Positions 35,471 to 47,700 of a DNA stretch of 60,000 nt are shown here, in pieces. The DNA is taken from NCBI RefSeq assembly GCF_932526225.1, contig NC_064041.1, positions 14,542,951 to 14,602,950 of the forward strand, written 5' to 3'. This DNA comes from Nematostella vectensis. Taxonomy: Eukaryota > Cnidaria > Anthozoa > Actiniaria > Edwardsiidae. Within the stretch, counting starts at the first letter, position 1, and the number at the start of each line of letters is the position of its first letter. The position numbers were made by a program, and so were the translations under genes. The notes beneath the pieces were generated by a model. It had not been told where the DNA came from, searched no databases, and saw nothing but the letters and a program-made list of their open reading frames with translations.

Positions 35471-35731
35471 ACAGAACAAGGGCTTCACCTGGATAATATT
35501 CTTGCTCCATGTCCATATTAGAATGGGAAACATTGTAAAAGAGAAATCTGAATAATACACTGTCCCGTTATATAAACCTTCTTAGAGAAGGAAACCCAGC
35601 AGCCCGGAGCTTATGGGTTAGGTCACGTGGCATGACCCCTTTAACAAGGCCTGCCGTCTCTATAGTCAGGTGACTTAGATTGAAAAGGCGTCACTTGCCG
35701 AAACACTGGGGGCCCAACACTGTTGAATCAC
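35471..35731. other. PMPCA 3' flank
   Basis: Presumed 3' UTR and flank of PMPCA between its stop and the satellite. No further feature is seen, and no convincing AATAAA on the minus strand was found. Confidence 0.4.
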
Positions 35732-38700
35732 CTAGCGAGTCCTAAATGGAAGTGTGAATCGCGATTTTGCCGATAGTGTTCCCTTGTTGATAAAGGCTGC
35801 ACTTATGTCTTCATACTTGGGCAGGAATGTCAGGTTTCCGAAGGCCGCGACCGAGGGCTTGGACGCTAACATCCGGGAACTCACTCGAAGGATGTCATCC
35901 ATCGTGACGTTTTCTGGAAACAAAATAGAGGAATGTCACTGATGCGCGGTGCACACTGGGGGCATAACGACATAGGCGAGCGCTGTTTTATGTTCTTACG
36001 TTCATGTCTTTACATCCGCGACATAATAACATAACATCGACATGAAGCATGGGCATGCAGGGCATGTGGGCTACCTGCGGTTTTACCTGGTTGATCTCAG
36101 CAGCACTTACCAATACATTCGTACAGCTCGCCAGCTGACCTTCTCTCTCCTAGACCCAGGACCTGGCGGCCAATGTCCTCAAACACGATGACACGCGACT
36201 CGAGATTCATCATAAGCATTGACTGAAGCTGCTTCTTGGCGCGGGCTAGCTCCACCTGATACACAAATGTCACGTAATAATATAACGCAAGGATGTCACG
36301 CAATAAAATCACGCAATGGTGTCACGCAATGGTGTCACGCAATAACATTAGGTAATAATGTCACGCAATAAGATGCTGTAATAATGTCAAGCAATGATAT
36401 CACGTAATGGTGTTACGTAAAAATATCACGTGTCGAGCAAAAAAAAAACACGCAAGGAATCCGCAGAAGATGTCACACAGTGATCATGGAACCATTGTTA
36501 GACATGGAAGTTAGTTTTGGGAAACGAATCAAATAGTGAAGAGAATCAATGAACTTACCTCTGAGATTAAGCCCTTTGTGAGACTGAAATATTCCTTAAC
36601 GAGAACTTGAACAAGGTCTCTCAACTGAAAACAGCAATAACATCCAAACCACGTGTTATTTTTACACTTCATGCTACACTCACATTAGCACGTATCATAA
36701 TTGAGACACTTCTTGTGCAGCTACACTACATGCATTTAGACTGTAGCATAATGCACTTTAACACACTCGAAACAAATACTCTGAACAATAAAAGACATGT
36801 GAATGTCCATTGAAAGACCATTTAAATGAGACCAAAGATGCAGATTCCGCTATCACTGTAACTGTGGTTATAATTACCTGTGTCGGGTGTGCACTCGCAT
36901 GGATACAGAACATTCCGCTATCGCTGTAACTGTGGTTATAATTACCTGTGTTGGGTGTGCACTCGCATGGACACAGAACATTCCGCTATCGCTGTAACTG
37001 TGGTTATAATTACCTGTGTTGGGTGTGCACTCGCATGGACACAGAACATTCCGCTATCGCTGTAACTGTGGTTATAATTACCTGTGTTGGGTGTGCACTC
37101 GCATGGACACAGAACATTCCGCTATCACTGTAACTGTGGTTATAATTACCTGTGTTGGGTGTGCACTCGCATGGATACAGAACATTCCGCTATCACTGTA
37201 ACTGTGGTTATAATTACCTGTGTCGGGTGTGCACTCGCATGGATACAGAACATTCCGCTATCCATGTACTTGTGGTTATAATTACCTGTGTTGGGTGTGC
37301 ACTCGCATGGATACAGAACATTCCGCTATCACTGTAACTGTGGTTCTAATTACCTGTGTTGGGTGTGCACTCGCATGGATACAGAACATTCCGCTATCCA
37401 TGTACTTGTGGTTATAATTACCTGTGTCGGGTGTGCACTCGCATGGATACAGAACATTCCGCTATCACTGTAACTGCGGTTATAATTACCTGTGTTGGGT
37501 GTGCACTCGCATGGATACAGAACATTCCGCTATCGCTGTAACTGTGGTTCTAATTACCTGTGTTGGGTGTGCACTCGCATGGATACAGAACATTCCGCTA
37601 TCACTATAACTGTGGTTATAAATACCTGTGTTGGGTGTGCACTCGCATGGATACAGAACATTCCGCTATCCATGTACTTGTGGTTATAATTACCTGTGTC
37701 GGGTGTGCACTCGCATGGATACAGAACATTCCGCTATCCATGTACTTGTGGTTATAATTACCTGTGTTGGGTGTGCACTCGCATGGATACAGAACATTCC
37801 GCTATCCATGTACTTGTGGTTATAATTACCTGTGTCGGGTGTGCACTCGCATGGATACAGAACATTCCGCTATCGCTGTAACTCTGGTTATAATTACCTG
37901 CGTTGGGTGTTCACTCGCATGGATACAGAACATTCCGCTATCGCTGTAACTCTGGTTATAATTACCTGTGTTGGCACTCGCATGGATACAGAATATTCCG
38001 CTATCGCTGTAACTGTGGTTATAATTACCTGTGTTGGGTGTTCACTCGCATGGATACAGAACATTCCGCTATCCATGTACTTGTGGTTATAATTACCTGT
38101 GTTGGGTGTGCACTCGCATGGATACAGAACATTCCGCTATCGCTGTAACTCTGGTTATAATTACCTGCGTTGGGTGTTCACTCGCATGGATACAGAACAT
38201 TCCGCTATCGCTGTAACTCTGGTTATAATTACCTGTGTTGGCACTCGCATGGATACAGAACATTCCGCTATCGCTGTAACTGTGGTTATAATTACCTGTG
38301 TTGGGTGTTCACTCGCATGGATACAGAACATTCCGCTATCCATGTACTTGTGGTTATAATTACCTGTGTTGGGTGTGCACTCGCATGGATACAGAACATT
38401 CCGCTATCGCTGTAACTGTGGTTATAATTACCTGTGTTGGGTGTGCACTCGCATGGATACAGAACATTCCGCTATCGCTGTAACTGTGGTTATAATTACC
38501 TGTGTTGGGTGTTCACTCGCATGGATACAGAACATTCCGCTATCCATGTACTTGTGGTTATAATTACCTGTGTTGGCACTCGCATGGATACAGAACATTC
38601 CGCTATCCATGTACTTGTGGTTATAATTACCTGTGTTGGGTGTGTACTCGCATGGATACAGAACATTCCGCTATCGCTGTAACTGTGGTTATAATTACCT

Positions 38701-41700
38701 GCGTTGGGTGTGCACTCGCATGGATACAGAACATTCCGCTATCGCTGTAACTCTGGTTATAATTACCTGTGTTGGCACTCGCATGGATACAGAATATTCC
38801 GCTATCGCTGTAACTGTGGTTATAATTACCTGTGTTGGGTGTTCACTCGCATGGATACAGAACATTCCGCTATCCATGTACTTGTGGTTATAATTACCTG
38901 TGTTGGGTGTGTACTCGCATGGATACAGAACATTCCGCTATCCATGTACTTGTGGTTATAATTACCTGTGTTGGGTGTTCACTCGCATGGATACAGAACA
39001 TTCCGCTATCGCTGTAACTGTGGTTATAATTACCTGCGTTGGGTGTGCACTCGCATGGACACAGAACATTCCGCTATCCATGTACTTGTGGTTATAATTA
39101 CCTGTGTTGGGTGTGCACTCGCATGGACACAGAACATTCCGCTATCCATGTACTTGTGGTTATAATTACCTGTGTTGGGTGTGCACTCGCATGAATACAG
39201 AACATTCCGCTATCGCTGTAACTGTGGTTATAATTACCTGTGTTGGGTGTGCACTCGCATGGATACAGAACATTCCGCTATCACTATAACTGTGGTTATA
39301 AATACCTGTGTTGGGTGTGCACTCGCATGGATACAGAACATTCCGCTACCATGTACTTGTGGTTATAATTACCTGTGTCGGGTGTGCACTCGCATGGATA
39401 CAGAACATTCCGCTATCCATGTACTTGTGGTTATAATTACCTGTGTCGGGTGTGCACTCGCATGGATACAGAACATTCCGTTATCACTGTAACTGTGGTT
39501 ATAATTACCTGTGTTGGGTGTGCACTCGCATGGATACAGAACATTCCGCTATCGCTGTAACTGCGGTTATAATTACCTGTGTTGGGTGTTCACTCGCATG
39601 GATACAGAACATTCCGCTACCATGTACTTGTGGTTATAATTACCTGTGTCGGGTGTGCACTCGCATGGATACAGAACATTCCGCTATCCATGTACTTGTG
39701 GTTATAATTACCTGTGTTGGGTGTGCACTCGCATGGACACAGAACATTCCGCTATCGCTGTAACTGTGGTTATAATTACCTGTGTCGGGTGTGCACTCGC
39801 ATGGATACAGAACATTCCGCTATCGCTGTAACTGCGGTTATAATTACCTGTGTCGGGTGTGCACTCGCATGGATACAGAACATTCTGCTATCGCTGTTAC
39901 TGTGGTTATAATTACCTGTGTCGGGTGTGCACTCGCATGGATACAGAACATTCCGCTATCCATGTACTTGTGGTTATAATTACCTGTGTCGGGTGTGCAC
40001 TCGAATGGATACAGAACATTCCGCTATCGCTGTAACTGTGGTTATAATTACCTGTGTTGGGTGTGCACTCGCATGGATACAGAACATTCCGCTATCCATG
40101 TACTTGTGGTTATAATTACCTGTGTTGGGTGTGCACTCGCATGGATACAGAACATTCCGCTATCCATGTACTTGTGGTTATAATTACCTGTGTTGGGTGT
40201 GCACTCGCATGGATACAGAACATTCCGCTATCCATGTACTTGTGGTTATAATTACCTGTGTTGGGTGTGCACTCGCATGGATACAGAACATTCCGCTATC
40301 GCTGTAACTGTGGTTATAATTACCTGTGTTGGGTGTGCACTCGCATGGATACAGAACATTCCGCTATCGCTGTAACTCTGGTTATAATTACCTGTGTTGG
40401 CACTCGCATGGATACAGAACATTCCGCTATCGCTGTAACTGTGGTTATAATTACCTGTGTTGGGTGTGCACTCGCATGGATACAGAACATTCCGCTATCG
40501 CTGTAACTCTGGTTATAATTACCTGTGTTGGCACTCGCATGGATACAGAACATTCCGCTATCGCTGTAACTGTGGTTATAATTACCTGTGTTGGGTGTGC
40601 ACTCGCATGGACACAGAACATTCCGCTATCCATGTACTTGTGGTTATAATTACCTGTGTTGGGTGTGCACTCGCATGGACACAGAACATTCCGCTATCCA
40701 TGTACTTGTGGTTATAATTACCTGTGTTGGGTGTGCACTCGCATGGATACAGAACATTCCGCTATCGCTGTAACTGTGGTTATAATTACCTGTGTCGGGT
40801 GTGCACTCGCATGGATACAGAACATTCCGCTACCATGTACTTGTGGTTATAATTACCTGTGTTGGGTGTGCACTCGCATGAATACAGAACATTCCGCTAT
40901 CGCTGTAACTCTGGTTATAATTACCTGCGTTGGGTGTGCACTCGCATGGATACAGAACATTCCGCTATCCATGTACTTGTGGTTATAATTACCTGTGTTG
41001 GGTGTGCACTCGCATGGATACAGAACATTCCGCTATCGCTGTAACTGTGGTTATACGCTGTGGCCGAGTAAATCCAGTGGTACTTGTTGAGTACATTCAG
41101 GTATAGACGCGAGTACATGCCCTTCCCAGGACCCCCAGCCGAGAAAGACCCACCCCCTCCCATCAACATGTTGAGGACAGTGAAGGCGAAGAAGTCTGGG
41201 TCATCGTAGGAGGTGCTCTCCAGGCCGATAGAGACATGCGCCAACTCTGGTAGCGGCGTGGGCCCTGGGTTTACACGTGGTTCTGCAGTGTGATCCTACA
41301 GTGAATACAATAACACAGTTAATTAATCATAGACGTAGCGCTCATTGTTGCGTTTAAAAAGAAGGTTAAAAAGAATCTATTAGAATCCGAGATATTTAAC
41401 AGGCCATCTGCTCTAAATTATCAATTACATCAAATATTTGTCGTGTTTTCTGTAAAAAATCATCAAAGATTGTTATGTAATTGACCGGACGTAAACTGGT
41501 GACAATGTGGCTTTAATAAATCTGTATCGCCCCCACCCCTCCCTATCCCCACACTTTGGCCCTGGTTGATGGAAACTATTTATATTACTGGCAATGCTGT
41601 TTTGGCACTAAAAAATAAATGTACAAATAAATAAAGACTATGTATCCTGCATTATTTGCTATTGTGATCAGTATAACAATACGGCAGTTTTATTTCAGAA

Positions 41701-44700
41701 TGGATTGGATTTCATAGTGAAAGAAAGAGGATTTAGTTTGCGACTGAGATGATCTTATTTGTATATGAATTTTCCGCAGCCTCCTGGACCAACCTGTGCG
41801 AAAATCACTATAATACTTTTTACAGTTCTGGATGGTCAAAATGCCATAGAGCATATGTACAGTACTACATTATATAAGAATGCCCAACTCACAGTGATAA
41901 TGCCACCTGTGTACTGAGCTATTGAGTGGTCGGGCGGAGTCACAGAGGCCCCCTCGGTGTGCCAAGATGGCTTATCTGTGAAGTGTTTCTTGGTCAACTC
42001 AACTAGCTGCTCATGGTCCACGTTGACGCCAGCAATAACCATTCTGTCCGGCTGGTAATACGTCTTCATGAACTCCATTATGGTCTCTCTATTGATGACT
42101 GGCAGGTTCTGGGGAGGGCAGAGCTTGGGGAATCCAAGGGTGTTATTCCTATACGCCGCCTGGGCAGTAGAAGAACATTCAATCAGAGTTAGACTAGACT
42201 TACATGCCAGTATAGATTTCAATCAGAGTTAGCCTAGACTTACATGCCAGTATAGATAAACTGGCCTGGCCTGCTGGTTGGGTTATGGTGTATTTGAATA
42301 TTGAAATGTCTTGTCATTAAAAAAATAATTATCCATAGACAGGGCTACTGGTATGGTGCGGGGATTTTCCGTAAATTATGCGGGATTTTTTTTTCCAATT
42401 ATGCGCTAGAATTCGGGAATTATGCGCGAATTATGCGGATTGCGCAATGTTGTCAAAAAAATTCTAGGAGGAAAGGGAGAATTTAAACCTTGAAAAAATC
42501 GCTCAGAAAACGTTTTTCTCGTCGTTAAACCTTTGTATTTTCTATGGTACATCAAAATGTGAGCTTGCGTACGTTCGAAATAATTACGCCATTTTGAACG
42601 AGGCGCTAAGAGACTGGGGCGATGAAGTCCAACTTCACTTCACTTGTAGATATATTGTTTGCACAGCGCATAGTACTAATTAAATTAATTAGCTGCCTCG
42701 AAGGCTTTAGTATGGCTTCGAACTACAGTAACCTCTAGGGAGGGACAAAGCTATATTTGAAAATATTTGTCCTAGCATATGGAACATTGCGGACAACAAG
42801 AAAATCGCGAAAAGAGCTTAAATATTTGCGTTTTTTCCAGCAGGTTTTAGGGCTTACTATCTACCAAAACAGATAAAGATGCAGTTCAAGATATTTTTCA
42901 CCTGTAATGACTTTTACTAGCTTCTACATAACCGATTTTGTTATTGTTTTCCCAGAGTTAATGTCCGCAATGAGATTGCTGAACTTCCTTATCGATTTCC
43001 ACTTATCATATTATTTATCATGCTGAAACTATTGTATTTGTCTATCAACAATTATGATTATTTACTAACAGGAAAGCAGTGGGTTCTGCATATGGTGCGC
43101 ACCCCGATTTTGAAGGTCATTTTTCGAGTAAAATAGTGTGCATTCGGGTAAATATGGTAGTCGTTTTCGAACCACACCGAAGTGAACACTTTTGTTCTAC
43201 GAGGGCCTTCTGAGGTTTTTCGGGGATTTTTTGCCACTGAAATGAGGTAAGAAATTCCTAGGAAATAAAAAAATCACACTTTAGTTATATATATTCCGAA
43301 AATTTTCCAAATTATGCGGCAATATGCGGGATTTTCAAGATTATGCGGGGTTGTCTCAAAAAGGTCAAATTATGCGGCCCCGCGTCAGCGCATAATTCCG
43401 GTAACCCTGCATAGATTATTTTTAGCCTCCTCGGCAGGTATAAAGAGTTCTTCCACTCTCAAGTGGACCAGTTAAGAAGTCAAAGTTGCCTCCCCTCTCC
43501 CCTTTAGGAATCATATTTACTCACTGCATGCACCATGTCAGTTAGGATAGGTTCTGGGTCAAGACGCATCTCAAGATTCTCAAGCTCAAATTGCACCAAC
43601 ATCTTTTGTTCATCAACCTAATGAGCAAGTAAACACAAACTGTAAAAACAATATAATATATGGACTTTAAAGTAAAACATCAGTTGGATGCCTATTTTTG
43701 GGAATAGAACGTACATACTATTTTTTCCAAGACCACAAACCATTCAACTGCACTTACTGTATAACAAAACATTAATTGGCCAAGGTGGTTTGAGAAAATA
43801 CAGTATGCATGCAGATTCTAACTGCTGATAAAACATCTTTCAAACGATATATTCAAGTTACTGTCACCAGTTTACTTCCGGTCGATTACGTAACAATCTC
43901 TGATGATTTTTAACGGAAACTCCGGAAAATATTTCAAAATTTTAAAAGCAGTGAGTCTTTTGGAAGTTTCTTCGAGGATTTGACTGATGATTTAGAGCGG
44001 ATGGCCCGTTTTATAGCGCGGATTTTAATAGATTCTTTTGTCTTTTGACGGTTGAGGTTTCCGACGGACCTCCGCAAGTAAACTGGTGACAATGCGGCTT
44101 TAATAAAGCCTTATAATAAAGTCTTTTTTTTAAATGTTTTTTTTTTTGTATCGCTGAGCATGAATATCTACTGAGTTTCGTCATGGTTTCTGGAAGCTAG
44201 TTCGTACGGAGCTTCTTGTATAGTTCCATTTGTAAAGCCTGTCACGAAAACGGTGGAATGCCCGAAGTCGTCACCCAAAAATGATGAGACCAATTTTCAT
44301 AATAATGCTGTGGCCATGCAATGTTTTATAGATATTACAATTTATAAGTGGGGAAAATATATTTCAGATGTCTTGTTCCACTTTCAGCCTATCAGTCTTG
44401 AGTCTCAGCCCTCAATCTCGACTCTCAGCTTCTGACTCTCTACTCTCAGCTTCTGACTCTCTACTCTCGACTCTCAGCTTCTGACTCTCTACTTACGACT
44501 CTCAGCTTCTGACTCTCTACTCTCGACTCTCAGCTTCTGACTCTCTACTCTTGACTCTCAGCTTCTGACTCTCGACTCTCAGCTTCTGACTCTCTACTCT
44601 TGACTCTTAGCTTCTGACTCTCTACTCTCCACTCTCAGCTACTGACTCTCTACTCTCGACTCTCAGCTTCTGACTCTCTACTCTCGACTCTCAGCTTCTG

Positions 44701-47700
44701 ACTCTCTACTCTCGGCTTTTGACTCTCTACTCTCGACTCTCAGCTTCTGACTCTCTACTCTCGACTCTCAGCTTTTGACTCTCTACTCTCGACTCTCTAC
44801 TCTCCACTCTCAGCTTCTGACTCTCGACTCTCAGCTTCTGACTCTCTACTCTTGACTCTTAGCTTCTGACTCTCTACTCTCCACTCTCAGCTACTGACTC
44901 TCTACTCTCGACTCTCAGCTTCTGACTCTCTACTCTCGACTCTCAGCTTCTGACTCTCTACTCTCGGCTTTTGACTCTCTACTCTCGACTCTCAGCTTCT
45001 GACTCTCTACTCTCGACTCTCAGCTTTTGACTCTCTACTCTCGACTCTCTACTCTCCACTCTCAGCTTCTGACTCTCTACTCTCCACTCTTAGCTTCTGA
45101 CTCTCGACTCTCAGCTTCTGACTCTCTACTCTCTACTCTCAGCTTCTGACTCTCTACTCTCGACTCTCAGCTTCTGACTCTCTACTCTCGGCTTTTGACT
45201 CTCTACTCTCGACTCTCAGCTTCTGACTCTCTACTCTCGACTCTCAGCTTTTGACTCTCGACTCTCAGCTTCTGACTCTCTACTCTCCACTCTCAGCTTC
45301 TGACTCTCTACTCTCGACTCTTAGCTTCTGACTCTCGACTCTCAGCTTCTGACTCTCTACTCTCTACTCTCAGCTTCTGACTCTCTACTCTTGACTCTCA
45401 GCTTCTGACTCTCTACTCTCCACTCTCAGCTTCTGACTCTCTACTCTCGACTCTTAGCTTCTGACTCTCGACTCTCAGCTTCTGACTCTCTACTCTCAGC
45501 TTCTGACTCTCTACTCTCCACTCTCAGCTTCTGACTCTCTACTCTCCACTCTCAGCTTCTGACTCTCTACTCCCCACTCTCAGCTTTTGACTCTCTACTC
45601 TCCACTCTCAGCTTCTGACTCTCTACTCTCGACTCTCAGCTTCTGACTCTCTACTCTCGACTCTCAGCTTCTGACTCTCTACTCTCGACTCTCAGCTTCT
45701 GACTCTCTACTCTCGACTCTCAGCTTCTGACTCTCTACTCTCGACTCTCAGCTTCTGACTCTCTACTCTTGACTCTCAGCTTCTGACTCTCTACTCTCCA
45801 ATCTCAGCTTCTGACTCTCTACTCTCGACTCTCAGCTTCTGACTCTCTACTCTCCACTCTCAGCTTCTGACTCTCTACTCTTGACTCTCAGCTTCTGACT
45901 CTCTATTCTTGACTCTCAGCTTCTGACTCTCTACTCTCGACTCTCAGCTTCTGACTCTCTACTCTCGACTCTCGGGGTTTACCCAGACTCTTTATAATAG
46001 TTTAAGTATATGTATATTATACAGTATGAAGTACCTCTTGTGATGTAATTTGTGGCCGCATCACAGCCTCAGACAGCACCTCCACGGCTAGCGGGAGACC
46101 ACTTGTAAAACTTGATGTACCATAAACTATGGCATCTCTGATAAAAAATAAGAGGATGATTACACAGAGCTTTTATACGAAGCTAGATGCTGGTGATGTT
46201 AGTAATGGAATAAGTGACACAGTGGTGCAAATGATGATAGGAAGTACTGTACAATGAAAATGATGGTGATGTTGCTGGTGATGGTACAGTACTTGATAAT
46301 GGTTGACAAGGTGATGATTTTGATGATGGGGGTAATAATCATGATAGTGATAATGATGATTATAGCTAAAGGTACATCATGGTAATTTTGAAAATGATTT
46401 GCGATAAAATTATGACAAATGGTGATGTTAGTCATGGAATTGGGAGATGTTACTGTATTTTAATAGTCTGACAATGTTTATGATGGTGGTAATGATTATA
46501 AGGCAGTGAGTGATAATTGTGATGATGAGACGATCCAGTAGTTATAATAATGGTGATGGTTGTGATGGTATGTTGAAGACTGTCATGTGTGCGGATCAGG
46601 AAAACTATGGCTATGCAATGTTGATATTATTTTGATGATGTTTAAAACATGGTGGTAATGATCATGACACTCTTACTAAAGGCGATATGGATGATGGTGA
46701 TGTCATGATAAAAAGGAATTGATGGTTACGATGATTATGATACTGGTGATAGCATACAGTATTACCTGAATGAAGTACAGTCTGCCATTCCACCTACTGG
46801 CTCCAGCTCCTGCATGATGTCATCATGGCTGGGGAACTTGGCCGTGCTCTATACGAAAAGATAGTATATGTACAGCACAAATTACAGTATATGTAAGATT
46901 TTGACTTATGACGAAATCTGTCTCACATGTGGTCTGACTTTTTGTCATGATGGAGATACTGTAAGGGCTGCTCCAGCAACAATCATGATCATGGATTTGT
47001 GCACAAATTACAGTATAAGCATTTTGGCTCATGATGAAATGCGCTTCACATGTGTCTGACTTTTTGTCAGGATGGAGATAAGAGCTGCTCTAGCTACAAT
47101 CATGATCGTGGATTTGTGTGCAGACAGGTTTGTGTGTTTTTGTTGTCACTAGAGATGGTACCAAGCACTAGCGTCCTCTGTGGTTCTTTCATATCCCCCA
47201 GTTCCCAAAAACAGAAGTTAATGATGTGTGGTGAGAGGCATGCCCTCTAGCTGTACCTATCCTTAAGACAAGGGATTCACAGTTCCTTATATATAATATG
47301 CTAGACAAGAATCATATTACAAAATCAATGATGAGGATCATGCTGCTACAAGAAACACTGTTTGAAAATCTTTACCTGAAATGCCATCTTCTCTATCACA
47401 TGAGTAACACCATTTGGATGGTCAACCTCATATCTAGACCCTCCATCAATAACAACTAAAAGAAAATAGGTACTATATAAAAACAGTAGAACAGTTGGGA
47501 TTTGCAAATTTGGTCCCTTATATAGTGTGCAAAGTCCCTAATATGTGTAAACAAAAAAGCCAGAGGATGTCTGACCATTTGCATATATTTCTATGCAATG
47601 GCTGGTGGAAAACCTGTGAGGTTAGATGACTGCTGTATGTATTTCATAGATAATTGAATTTTTATATACCAACTAAGGGCATACTTTCTTTGGCCTTTGT

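Noticed and set aside
36880-40988. Dozens of overlapping plus-strand 61-110 aa frames beginning [14 protein letters not shown]
   Set aside because: They are readings of the 68-bp array in rotating frames on the strand opposite to PMPCA. Unit length is not a multiple of three and there is no independent gene structure.
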